Part shown: in pieces, positions 1 to 12,000 of the stretch
Layout of the letters: every line of letters starts with the position of its first letter
Numbering within the stretch: position 1 is the first letter of the stretch
Assembly (NCBI RefSeq): GCF_002775205.1
Contig: NC_036446.1
Location: 79,501-143,500 of the forward strand
Origin: Xiphophorus maculatus
Taxonomy: Eukaryota > Chordata > Actinopteri > Cyprinodontiformes > Poeciliidae
DNA: 64,000 nt
Direction of reading: 5' to 3'
The notes under the pieces: generated by a model
The model's database searches: none
What the model was told of the DNA's origin: nothing
The model's input: the letters and a program-made list of their open reading frames with translations, nothing else
Translations under genes and position numbers: made by a program

Positions 1-3000
1 TGCAGCCCTGTGACGTACCAGTGCTCCAGCGCCGCCTCCACTCTGCAAGAGGAAGCAGCTGGTGTGAGTCTGGCTGAGGCGGGCCAGAGGGTTCCACAGG
101 AAACACTCCCACCTGAACGCCTGCGCTCCGGGTCTCTGGGATATCCTGGTGCTCAGGTTGACCATCTGGATGTTGAGGATCTCCGGGACGTCGCACTGCT
201 CTCTGATGGTCACTGACGTTCTGAGCAGCTGGAAGGTGATAATGGCACCGACGTACTGAAACACAGAAGGCCGGGTTACTGGGTCACCTTAGGACAGCGT
301 TTCACTTCATTAAGGTTCTGATCCCTGAGGATGAGGTCTGGGCTTTGACTAGGCTATTGTAATACCATGATCCTATTCTCGTTCAGCCATTCTGTTCTAG
401 ATCTGCTGCTGTGTTTGGATCCTGGTTCTGTTCAGTATGCAGCTTGGACCGAGCTTCAGCTGCTGGTCAGATGAACTCACACCGGACTCTAGAAAACTTT
501 GGTCCAAAGAGGAGGTCCCTGTCTGCTCAGAGACAGCCATCACTCCTCCACCACCATGCATCAGACCATGAGGAGTCACTGTTGACCTGCTATCTGGATT
601 CCTCAAGATTTCTAGTTTGTTCTCATCTGTCCATAGGACATTGTCCCAGAAGTCTCGTTATCCACCAAGAAGCAGCTTCATTAACCTCAATCCGACGGCC
701 ATTTTCAATCTATCATAAAAGAAAAAGCTTTCTCTTTCAATGCTGATACAGAATTCCTCTGCCTGTCCTGTAATGGACATCAACATTTTTCAAACAAACT
801 CTCTAGAGCATAGGTGTCAAACTCTGGCCCACGGGCCAAATTTGGCCCGCAGTGTAATTATATTTGGCCCGCGAGGCAATTTCAAATTAATATTAGAGCC
901 GGCCCGCCGGTATTATACGGTGGCAACGCTGTGATGCCGCATTCACTGCTTATACTACAAATCCCATAATGCTCTGCTGTATTTTGGCGCGTCAATCAGG
1001 ACAGAGGCAGACACGCCTCCTCCTCTGTGTCAGTAGCACTTATGGTAGCGGACATGGATGGTGATCCGTCTTCTTGTGCACTCCTTGGGTGAAAGCCCCG
1101 GCGCACCCCGCAGCCCCGGGCCTCTCCCCCAAACCTCACTGCGACCTCAAACTACAGCCGTCACTGTGTTACCCTACCAAAAAATGGCAAAAAGAAAGAC
1201 AGAAAACAGAACTTTTCTGGACAGGTGGGAGACAGAATATCTGTTTACATATGTATGTGAGCAACTTTTCTCCTCAGTGAAGATGATGAAAACGTCTCAC
1301 AGGAGACGTCTGACTGACGAACACCTTTGTTCGATAATGAAGGTTTCCTCAGCTCAAACTCTGAGCCCCGACATTGATGAACTGGCATCCAAGAAAAGAT
1401 GCCAGATATCTGGCTTGGCTGCATCAGAGTAGATCAGTGTGTCGCAAAATGAGCAATAAATAAGTTTTCTATGCACCTTTTCTTGTTACTCCAAGGCCTG
1501 AATGTTTATTCATAGTTTATTTAATGATTTATTCATAGTTGTTATGTTATTTTATTTTCTAATTTATTAGTTTGTGTACGAAGCAAATTTTGACATTTAC
1601 CTCAGAAAGGAGGCTTTCAATTTTTATTTAAACTTTATTTAATATGCCATTTATATGTTTTATTATTATTTTTAGCAACTCAATTTTGCACGCCTGCACT
1701 TTTAAGTTATATAAGCCTTGCTTGTTCAATATTTATTGTTCAATCAAAACTTGTTTGGGTCCATATTAAAAGATTCATTTGTTCAACCTTGGCCTGCGGC
1801 TTTGTTCAATTTAAAATTTTGGCCCACTGTGGATTTGAGTTTGACACCCCTGCTCTAGAGAGTCTCTACCTGTCAGAGTCTCTACCTGTCAGAGTCTCTA
1901 CCTGTCAGAGTCTCTACCTGTCAGAGTCTCTACCTGTCAGAGTCTCTACCTGTCAGAGTCTCTACCTGGTAGAGAGTCTACCTGTTTGGGTAAAGCCAGG
2001 TTGTGCGAGCTGCCGCTGTAGCCAATAGCTGTGTAGAGTTTTTCCTTCTCCTCAGCCGTCATCAGCTGGTCCAGACCCGAAGCTGAAACAGAACTTGCCG
2101 GTTCATAACCAAATCTTGGGTCTCTCCAGTAGGTCCAGATCAGCTCTTACTCTCAGGCTCCTTGCCCTCCTCCTGCTCCTCTTTCTTAGCCTTCCTCCCA
2201 AACCAGCCACTGAAAAAGCCTCCTCCTCCTTTCTGGCCTCCGGCTTTCTTCCCAGCCAACTTCTGGCCCGACCGGATCACCTGCAGGAGCAGAACCCTGA
2301 AGTCAAGCCGGGCCTGTGAGAACACACATCATCACCTTCATTTCTACAAGATCACCTCCATCTGGGCTTGCTGACGGGCCAGAGTGATGTTGAACACGTC
2401 CAGGGTTTTCTCCAGATCCTGAAGCACAGCAGAGACCAGCTTCAGTCAGTGTCTTTTATTACTATTTTTACTTATTGTTATTTCAGCTTCTTTTTATCTA
2501 TTATAAGATTCAGCAGATCTAATTATTAATCATTTAATTTTCCTCTAATTTCAGTCATAACCTGTGTCCTTTGGAATCATTTCATTTTTAATGGCTAAAT
2601 TTCTTTTGAATATTGCTGTAAAGTCAATGAATCAACGCAGGAGACTGTCGCCCCCTGCTGGGGCTCCAAGTCAATAACTTTCTTAGAACCTTTTTAAATG
2701 ACTTTAAAAACAATAATCTGTTTCATAACTAGGATCAATTGGAATGGATGCTGGAGTGAATTGAAAGGAATTTTTGTAAAGAGCCTCAATATGACTTTTG
2801 TTGTGACTTGACCCTTTACAAATAAAACTTAATTAATGGAACAGATTAATTACAACAGTCTGCTGAAAATCTGCAGATAAGAACTAAATATTAACTCCGG
2901 AACTAAAACAGCTTTTTCCAAATAGTTCTAAGCATTTAATTTATTCTAGTTTCAAATTTATTTAGTGTCATTTGTAAACATTTAATTTTTAACCTCTAAC

Positions 3001-6000
3001 ATGCAACTACACAAATTCAGAAAAATTTGTTACTTTTACCATTTTTGTGTCAGAAACACTAAATTTCTATTAACATATAATATATGCAGCTATATTTGAT
3101 ACAATTGTCAAAAATAACTGGTTATTTTGTTTTAAGGTATATATGATCTTCAGCTCAATTTATATTCAGTAATCATCCTAATAAATGTTGTGTTTGCAAA
3201 CATTTTCAATTTAAAGATTTTTAAATAAGTTTGTATTTATGAACAAAATATTTAACAGATAAAAAACTATTTTTTTAAATACCACATTTTAAGTCAGTTC
3301 TGTTGAAAAGATGATAAAACATCAGTATCATCAGCAAACAGAAGAACATCCAACAATTTTAATACATTACAAATACCAGTTAAAAAAAGATTTAGAAAAA
3401 ATAAAACAGGCTAAAGGCTGAAAGTACAAGAAATAACCCTAAAAACATTTATACAGAACATTTCAGGACACGTTGACCAACATCTTGAGAAAAACATCTT
3501 GATTTATCCAATAAAAGTCTGAAATGGCAAAAGATCATTTCATGTGAGTATGAGACGCTGGGATGGGCTTCCTGAAGGTCCCACCTCAAGTTTCCATTTC
3601 TGCTTCAGGAAACCCAACCAGCTGAACTCAACTCCACCGGTTCAGATGGGATGGAGGGGGGGGAAGTTTTCTCACACAACATTTAACCCAACCCTTACTG
3701 TTTCCTCACCTGGATCTGCTTCTCAGTGTCTGGCCCTGGCTTGTTCTGGCTCAGCAGCTTGCTCTTGTAGGCAGCCTTGTAGACCTTCAGGCTCTCCCGG
3801 TGCTGCTGAATCTTGGACCAGGACCACATGTGGCTGAGGCGTCGGATGTGGACCTCCATGATGCTGTTGAAAGTGTATCTCCACCTGAAGGTAGCAGGAG
3901 ACCACAATGTAAACGGTCTGGTCCTGGTTTTATCTGGGTCTGAGCTTATGGAGCAGGACAGCAAACCCACCAGACTTTGGCGTTCTTACTGACAGGAACA
4001 TCTGGCCTGAACTTCCTGTAAGGGGCGCTCTTTGCCATTAGATCAATGGACTCCAGTAGCTCCACCATGCTCAGGTACTGTGGAGGACAGACAGGTAAAG
4101 GTAGTCTCACCTGTGCCCACCTGATTCATCCAGCAGGCTGTGTCTTGCCTCACCTGAGGTTTGGTCATCTCGATGCCAATGTTCTGGACCTCCAGCTGCA
4201 GCTTCATCTTCGGAGACTTTAGCTCTGCCTCTGCATTCGGGTTGATGCACATTTTAGCCGAAGCGAAGATCGGCTTGAAGACTAGACAGAGAAGAAGAGT
4301 GACCAGCAGCTCCGACTGTCAAGGACTTGACAGATCACCCTAACCCTGACAGGACGTTCAGTTTTTCATCAACCCCATATGAAATGATGGTCACACTTTC
4401 ATTCATCATTATAAAGCAGAAAGACTACGATCCACTGTGACCCACTATGATCCAATATGATCCCTAATGATCCATTGTGACTTTCTTGCTTAAATGGATT
4501 TTAAATGAACTGAGTCAATCTGGAGTTCTGATTGCCTGAAAAGCAAAAATCTTATTCTAGTCTGTTTTCTGGGTACGTAGTAAATAAATTCTAAAACTGA
4601 ATTAAAATCAGCTGAAACTAAGAAGACTTATACACACACACACGTTTTCGTGGCTATCTTTGTTGTTTCTGTTATGTCAAACTTTGTTTCATTTCAATCG
4701 ATCAAGCAATCAATTTTAGCTATAAAGCACCCTTCATGTTGGAGGCAGCTCGCTGAAACACATAATAAAGGGTATTTTTGACCTGGGTTTGAACCACCCA
4801 GGGTCACAGTCTGCAGGTGCAAATACCAGAGTTGTGAAGTAAAGTGAAACTGGTGGGATTCTCCCATCATTGTAAGAGGGCTGGTGGATATTAAAAGCAA
4901 CATACTTTTACCTTTTCTTCACTTCCCTGGACTAGCCAGGAGAGTCATAGCTATATTCTTTACTTAATTTCTTAATAATAATCAGAATGCATTTTGAATC
5001 TTGATTTACTCAGTGTTTCACCTTAGATAAGATTTATTTATTTCCTTAAAACTTCCATTCGTTTCTGCAGCCCATGGGGGTGGGAAACACTCTTAGTGTT
5101 TCCATGGAGATGGAGGGAAAGATTTCCAATCAGGGTGTTCATCAACACTTTTAGATGGAAACTCTGTGAAACTCTGAGCTCTTTGCCATTTCCTGGACAA
5201 TCTGGACTGCAGAGCAGCTAAAGCTGCAGGTTAATAGATTCAACCAGGGAGGCACTTGAAACATACTGCTACCACCACATACCCTTAGTTTAGGGTTCAA
5301 AGGTCATAAGGCCACCAGCTTACATCACAAAGAGTCAACATTTATTAATCAAAGACCTGAACTCACTGTACTGATAGTGAGGCAGCTGCTGGTCTTTGCT
5401 GCTGATCTCTGACCTCAACTGGTCCTGCAAAGGAGAGCAGGATCAACCGGGGGACAGGAGGCTCCGAGTCCAAAAATAAACAGAAATGAGCTTCATCAGA
5501 TCAACACAGACATGCAGGGCTGGACTGACCACAATGTCCTGCCAAGAGCTCCGGTAGTACATGGGACTGTTGACGTTCCAGTAGGCGCAGAGACTGTCCA
5601 GACGGCCCAGCTGGGGACAGAGACAGCGGGGCAGCAGGTATTTATTAGTACACAGGGTTTCAGCAGCAAGGCAGCTTTACACCAAAAAATACATAATAAC
5701 CAATTATGAAACAACAACTGTTATGTGCTTTGGGCACTTTATAATTATTTTTGTCTATTTTTCCTGAGTTTTTTGATATATTTTGGAGTTTGGATCATTT
5801 CTTATTTTGGTAATTGATTTGATTAAGCTGTGTCGTTGTTGGTCACCCTTTAAATAGGCTGAATTTTGACGAGTGTGTAAGTGCGTGTAGACCCGCCCTT
5901 CCGCTCGCGCCACCGCCACCGGGGATGCGTTCTGCCGCTGCGCCAGCGAAACCAGTGGCTGAAGAGCCATGGTGGGCTGACGCCATGCGCTAGTTTTTAT

Positions 6001-9000
6001 TAGCCATTGTTTGCTTTTTTTTTGTTGACCGCTTGTCCTATTTTTGTTTCTTTCTTTTGCAGTAGGTTCTTTCTGAGGGTATTTTACTCTTTTTTTTTCT
6101 TCACAGAAAATCAAAGCAGCTGAACCAAAAGAAAATTCCAAGATTTTAAAATTAGTTAAATCTTTTAAAATAAAAGAATATTTGAACCTTTACTCTTGCA
6201 TCCGTGTCCTTAAATATGTTGTGCCCTTTTGGATGTAACAACACTAAATTTTGCATTTTGTCAAATGCCATCATCAATCATGACTGATCCAAGAAAAAAC
6301 TCAGGCGCAATGTGATGACGGTTTAATGAGACGGGAGTACGAGTTACAAAGCACAGGAAACAGGAACATGAGGAACGCAACAGTACAACCAGGCAGCGGC
6401 TGACTGACGATGAGCAGCTGCAATGCTGGTGAGTTGAGAACTGGAGGCTTATTAGTAACGGGCTGCAGCTCAGAGATCAGACCACAACGGTCGACTGAGG
6501 AGGGAGAGAGAGAATGGCACAAGGAATAGGACAGGGGATCAAGAAAAATAAAAGTGAAGTAAAGAACTAAACACAGGATGTAAAAAGGACAACAGAAAAG
6601 GCTGAACAAATCATAAAAGGAATGAACTCTGTCAGGGAGATATGATAACTGCAGAACAAATCCAAAACTCACATGCTGAACAAACTGAGAGAATAAACTA
6701 GGCTGGGAGGAAACAATGAAAATGACAAAATCTGAAGTCTTCAACTGCACAGGATATGACATCATCAAAATCATTGTCAAATGTGTTGCTCAATGTTCCA
6801 TTTACTACAAATCAAAGCAGCTCTAACAGCTGGTTTTAGTCTGGATTTAAAGCAACTCAGTGTTTCGGCTGTTGTGCAGTTTTCTAGAAGTTTGTCCAGA
6901 TTTGTGTTCATAAAAGCTGAATGCTGCTTTTCCATGTTTGGATGCAGAGCAGAACCAGAACCAGAACCTGAGAGATCTGAAGGTTGATCCAGCAGAACTT
7001 TAATGAAAACATGATGAGTTTCTCTGATCTGAGACTTTAGTCTCTGGTCCTGGAAATGTTCTGCAGCTGCTAGAAGGTCCACTGTGGAACCCAAGGCTTT
7101 ATGTGGCTCTGGAGGGTCAGGACAGAGGTCAGAGGTCAGCCTGATCTCTGGTTTACAGCTGGAAGAACTGAAGCTGACTCTAGATCTATAACTCTAGATC
7201 ATACCTCTTTAGGTCCAAAGATAATAACTTCAGAAAGTTTTTGCACATCCACACACATTTCTCTGTTCTCAGCATCTGTTCAGTGATTGGATGGGGTCAA
7301 AGGTCACCTAGTAACATCATAATGTAGAACTGTATATCATCTGCGTCGTCATGGTAACTGATCTTACTTCCTGTTATAAGCTGAAGCAGTGGGAGTATAT
7401 AGTTATTAAATAAGAGGAATCCTATGATTGAACCTAGAACTCCTCTTGTGACCTCTGACCTCTTCGATGAGAAGTTTCATATTGAAACAAAGAAATCCCA
7501 GTTCTATGTCATCCCTACTGACTGCTTCAAGCACTGAATGATCCTTCTTGAGCACGAGCAGGTCGAGTGTAAATCACAACAAAGTCGCCTGTGACCTGCC
7601 AGGTGACTCTATAGTCACATGAGACCCGGCGCTCAATCCCTGTTATTCTTCTTGTGCGCAGGTGTGCTGAGTGCAGTGTGGCTGTGTGAGGCTGGTTACT
7701 TCTGTGTTTACCACTCTTCTCTTCTCTTCTGCTTGTTGCTAGTAGCTTTGTGTTTGGTCAGAGCTGCGGTTAAGCCTCGCCCTCCAGGAACTGCACCAGC
7801 TACTTTTCACCTTTTTACCAGATCCTCAGTTCTTTCTGCGATGACTGGTATGTTTTGTTCTTCTTTTTTATAGTAGTGTACTGTTCGCTTTAATTTGCCA
7901 GGGCCTCTGGGTCTGACTCCATTGCAACCCAGGAGGAGGGGGGGGGGGGGTCTGTGACAGCCACAATTCAAACGGCTCTTGCCCGTTTACAGACTGGTGT
8001 TCCTCAGGCCTAGTCTGCGGCTTCTAGCACCTTCTGTAGGTGCAGTACATCTGTGGCTGCTTTTGTGGTTCTTCCCTCGGAGGATTATATATGGAACTGC
8101 ATGCCTGTTGGTCAGACACCAAGGTGTTATCATGTCTGACAACGGATGGCAGGGCCATGCAGGAGGCACCCAGTGTTGGCTGGGGGCAGATGCCAGCTGT
8201 GGAACCGAGTATTGCCTCTCTTATTATCCCGCCTGGTGAGGCTTTGCGGCCCAATGCCCATTGCCCATGCCCTCAGTCTCGTATGGGCTCTTTGCACCTG
8301 CTGCGCTGACGTCACAACCGCATGCGCAAATGCGGCTCTCTTTTTTCCGCTTTGAGTTACCATGACAGCTAGAAAAGACAAAGTCGTATTTCAGACGCAA
8401 ATAAAACAATACTATGCACTTTGCTGACTTCCTAATATAATGGGATTTTAAGTTTTCATGGATTTCCAAACGATCCTGAATTAAGAAGACGGTGGCTTGT
8501 AAATATCCGTCGCTACCAGTTAAAGCTAACGCCGCACAGCAAAGTTTACAGCCTTCACTTCACTCCGGATCAACTTGTTCAGCCTAAAGCAGAAGGTAAA
8601 GGAGCCTCCTGTGTTATTTCCATGGAATCACTTCTGTATTCAGCCTGAAAGAGTTTATGGGAACCAGAGAGCAGACCAGAACCAGACAGCCGAGCTACTG
8701 ACCCGCCTGTACAGACTGCTGGAAACACCGTCCTGCTTCACTAGAAACATGCTAAACTAATAAAGCGAAATAACACGGAGACCTTAAGGAACACGGCCAT
8801 ATTTTTCTAAAAGCAACAACTGAACCTGAACAGTCAGCTGAACTAGAACTCCGACACCAGAGCTGCTCTACTGTTAAGCTATGGGCTTGTTGTTCCTCAG
8901 GCTTCAGAAGCAAAAAGCCTGAACCGTAAAATCCCCGTTACTTGGTCTCTGACACTAACGACAATAAACCACGTAATATACTTGAACACAAGGTAAAAAC

Positions 9001-12000
9001 ATTGTCCGTTAGAATGGATGAAAAATGTTTAGACACTTAAATAGCACATTTTTATAAGAAAAATGTCTAGCATAAGCTAAAGCTAATGTTAGCCACAAAG
9101 TTTAAAGAAAGTAAAACTCACCTTCGTATCTGTATAACGAGGCGAACATCTTAAAACCTTTCTCCAGCTTATTGTCGGGGCTTCAGATCGATGTTCATCA
9201 TTAATTGTTACCTTGAACAAGCCCTGCTAACACCCAGTGGAAAGAGCCTTTTTCAATAGATCGGAAACGATTGAGCCGCTTTTCCCCGAACGCGGAAGCT
9301 GAGGTGCAAAGAGCCCATTTCTGATGACCTTCTCTGCCAGGCCTAAACTCTGGCGCCCCTATGGGTCGGATTGGAAACTCTCTCCCATTTAATGCTGGCC
9401 CTGTCCTCCTCTTTGGAATCTGTTCCACTGGACCATTCCACCCAAAGCCTGGTTGATGCATCTCTGCAGGCTTTTGCTCTTATGACAAGGGAGCTGGGAT
9501 ACACACTCTCTACACTGATTCACACTCGCCACCAGGTGTGGTTGGCGCAGTCGCCACTTACTGAGCCTTGTACTAAAACTCTCCAGGCACTTCTTGTCGT
9601 TTTGGGAGACGTTTATTTTCATGAAAGCTTTGCCCTATTGGAGGTTTCTTTATTGTGCTTTCCAAGGGAAGTATTTCGAGGTCAGGGTCCACCCGTTCAG
9701 ACTTTCGCTGTCACTTGGGGTGCCGTTGAACATTAGACGCCATGCGGGATCCTGGAAATCACCTAGTACCTTTGCTTGGATTTACAGGGTGAATGTGGCT
9801 ACGCCTCATTCCCTTCATCACATTGAGGGAGGTGGTGTAGTGGTTGTTCCATGGATGTTGCAGATTCCTTGTGATCTTGTTTACATGAGTCATCCAGTTC
9901 TTTAACAAACCCCTCCGGCGGTCAGTAGGGATGACATAGAACGAGAGTTACTGCTGTAACTGCGGTTCTATGAATCCCGGATGTCCCCCAGAGTGCTTGA
10001 TCCCTTGGAATCCTTGCTTTTCGTGAGAAAGTTGAGGGATTGAGCGCGGGGTGTCATGTGACTATATAGAGTCACGTGAGTCACCAACAGGTGACTTTAT
10101 TGTGATTAACTCTCGACCTGCTCATGCGCATGATCATTCAGTGATTGAAGCACCGCCTCTGGCAGTCATCCGAGATTCATAGAACCACAGTTACGGCAAT
10201 AACTCTTATTCTTTAGACCGGAACCAATCCAGAACAGTTCTGAACTATTCTGGACTGTTCCAGAATAGTCCAGAACTGTTCTGGAACTGGTTCCAGTTCT
10301 GGTCCGACTGGAACCAGAACTGGAATCAGTTCAAGTCAGACCCAGCTCTCCAGTCACTTCAATAGCAGATCAACGGTCTCTTTTTTTCCCTCCAGCTGTG
10401 TTAGCATCAACAATCATAAAGGTCAGCAGAGACCAAGTGGAGCATCTCACCTTATAGATGATCTTTGCAGCTTCATTCAGAATGCACAGCTTCCAGTTCT
10501 CATCAGTCGTCTGAAGGTAGAAGAACATGAGCCGTCAGCAGAGGCAGCGGGACGTCAGGCTGAGGGTGTGTGTGTGTGTGTGTGTGTGTGTACCTGCAGG
10601 CTGAGCTCTGACAGTGTTACTCCCATCGATAGGGGGCGCTGTGGATCTGACAGCTGAAAAACATTAATGAAGCTGAGAGTCAAGCAGAGCTTCAGGAGAC
10701 AGAACCAGAAGTGGGATTGGACAGGGCCGGACCAGAACTCACGTCATCCTCGTAGCGCAGGTGGATGCTGCTGATCTTCACCTGCAGGTTCTTGATCACC
10801 TGAGTGGCGAGTTTCTCCATGAACGTGTCCTTCTTGTCCTCCTGAGGTTTATCTGAAACAAGCAGAGACGGTCAGGAACCGGGTCGGCTCCCTCTGGATA
10901 TCACCAGATCCGACGTCTCTTCTCAAAAGATCTTCGTCTCTTTAAGGAGAAACATGAACTCACCTGCTTTGTGTTCGTGTCGCTTCAGTTTCTTTAAAAC
11001 GTTTTTGTGCTTTTTGGTTTTTTTACGTCCTTTTGGGACTTTGGCAGCGTTAAAGACAGAACAGCCATTAGAGAGAGAAAAGCTGGAAACAGAGAGACAG
11101 CAGGAAGCAGAAGAACCAGAAGCTTTGGACCTGATGGACTGAATGAGCAGAGACACCAATGTGACTTTGGGCTTCAGAAACCAGCCTCTGGAGCTCTGGC
11201 AGTGATGCTGCCATGGACCCAATAAAGCCCAAACCACTGACTGGTCCCTGGTCCAAACCCTGGAGACAGCTGTCTCCTGTGTGTCTCTTTGTGTCTCAGT
11301 GTGTCTGTATGTCTCAGGGTGTGTTACCATTGAGCTGCTCCTTGTAAACAACGCTCTCCAGACCGAACAGCAGATCTCCGGTCTGAGACGCTGACAGCAA
11401 ATGCAGCATGAACAGGACAGAGAGAGAGTTAGTGAGTAAACCTGCAGACTCATGCAGCAAGGATGGGTACTGAATTCTGCACTTTTATTGGTAGCGATTG
11501 AATTCTGCCGATACTACCAAGTACCTATTCACATAAAATCAAACGGTACCATGTTTCAGTATCCGAGCGCATCATTGTGACCGTATCGAGGAAGAGTGGG
11601 GGATTTTCCATGCTTGTCCTGAAAGCAGCATAGCAGCGCAAGGACGTAATGACGTCAGCAGCCGCTAGTTCAGTAAACAAAGTAAGCATAGGTGGTAGAA
11701 AATGCTAAAAGGTATGGCTCCACTTTTCAAAATGTGATGCAAATTATGCTTGTTGCAATATTTGCAACATAAAGCACAAGGCCAGCAGTGGAAACACATC
11801 TGGTTTGAGAAAGAAACTGGTTAAGCACAAGATTTTTCTTAAGGATGAAGATTTTCGACAGCCTCAGACCTACAACTCCTGCGTTAGCCTCCGTTAGCTC
11901 GCAGACTCTTCATCTGTAGCCAAGCAACACAGACCAACAAATGTTTAATAGATTTGGTGATGGCGACAAACTGCAACATTTACGATGCAAGTGAGGAGAA

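Noticed and set aside
10-216. Plus-strand frame at the window start
   Set aside because: It is antisense to two vps13c exons, which are supported by splice sites, phase and homology.
3988-3990. Alternative splice donor GTAAGA for the exon ending at 3971
   Set aside because: It would join to the next exon out of frame and lose the conserved tryptophan pair.
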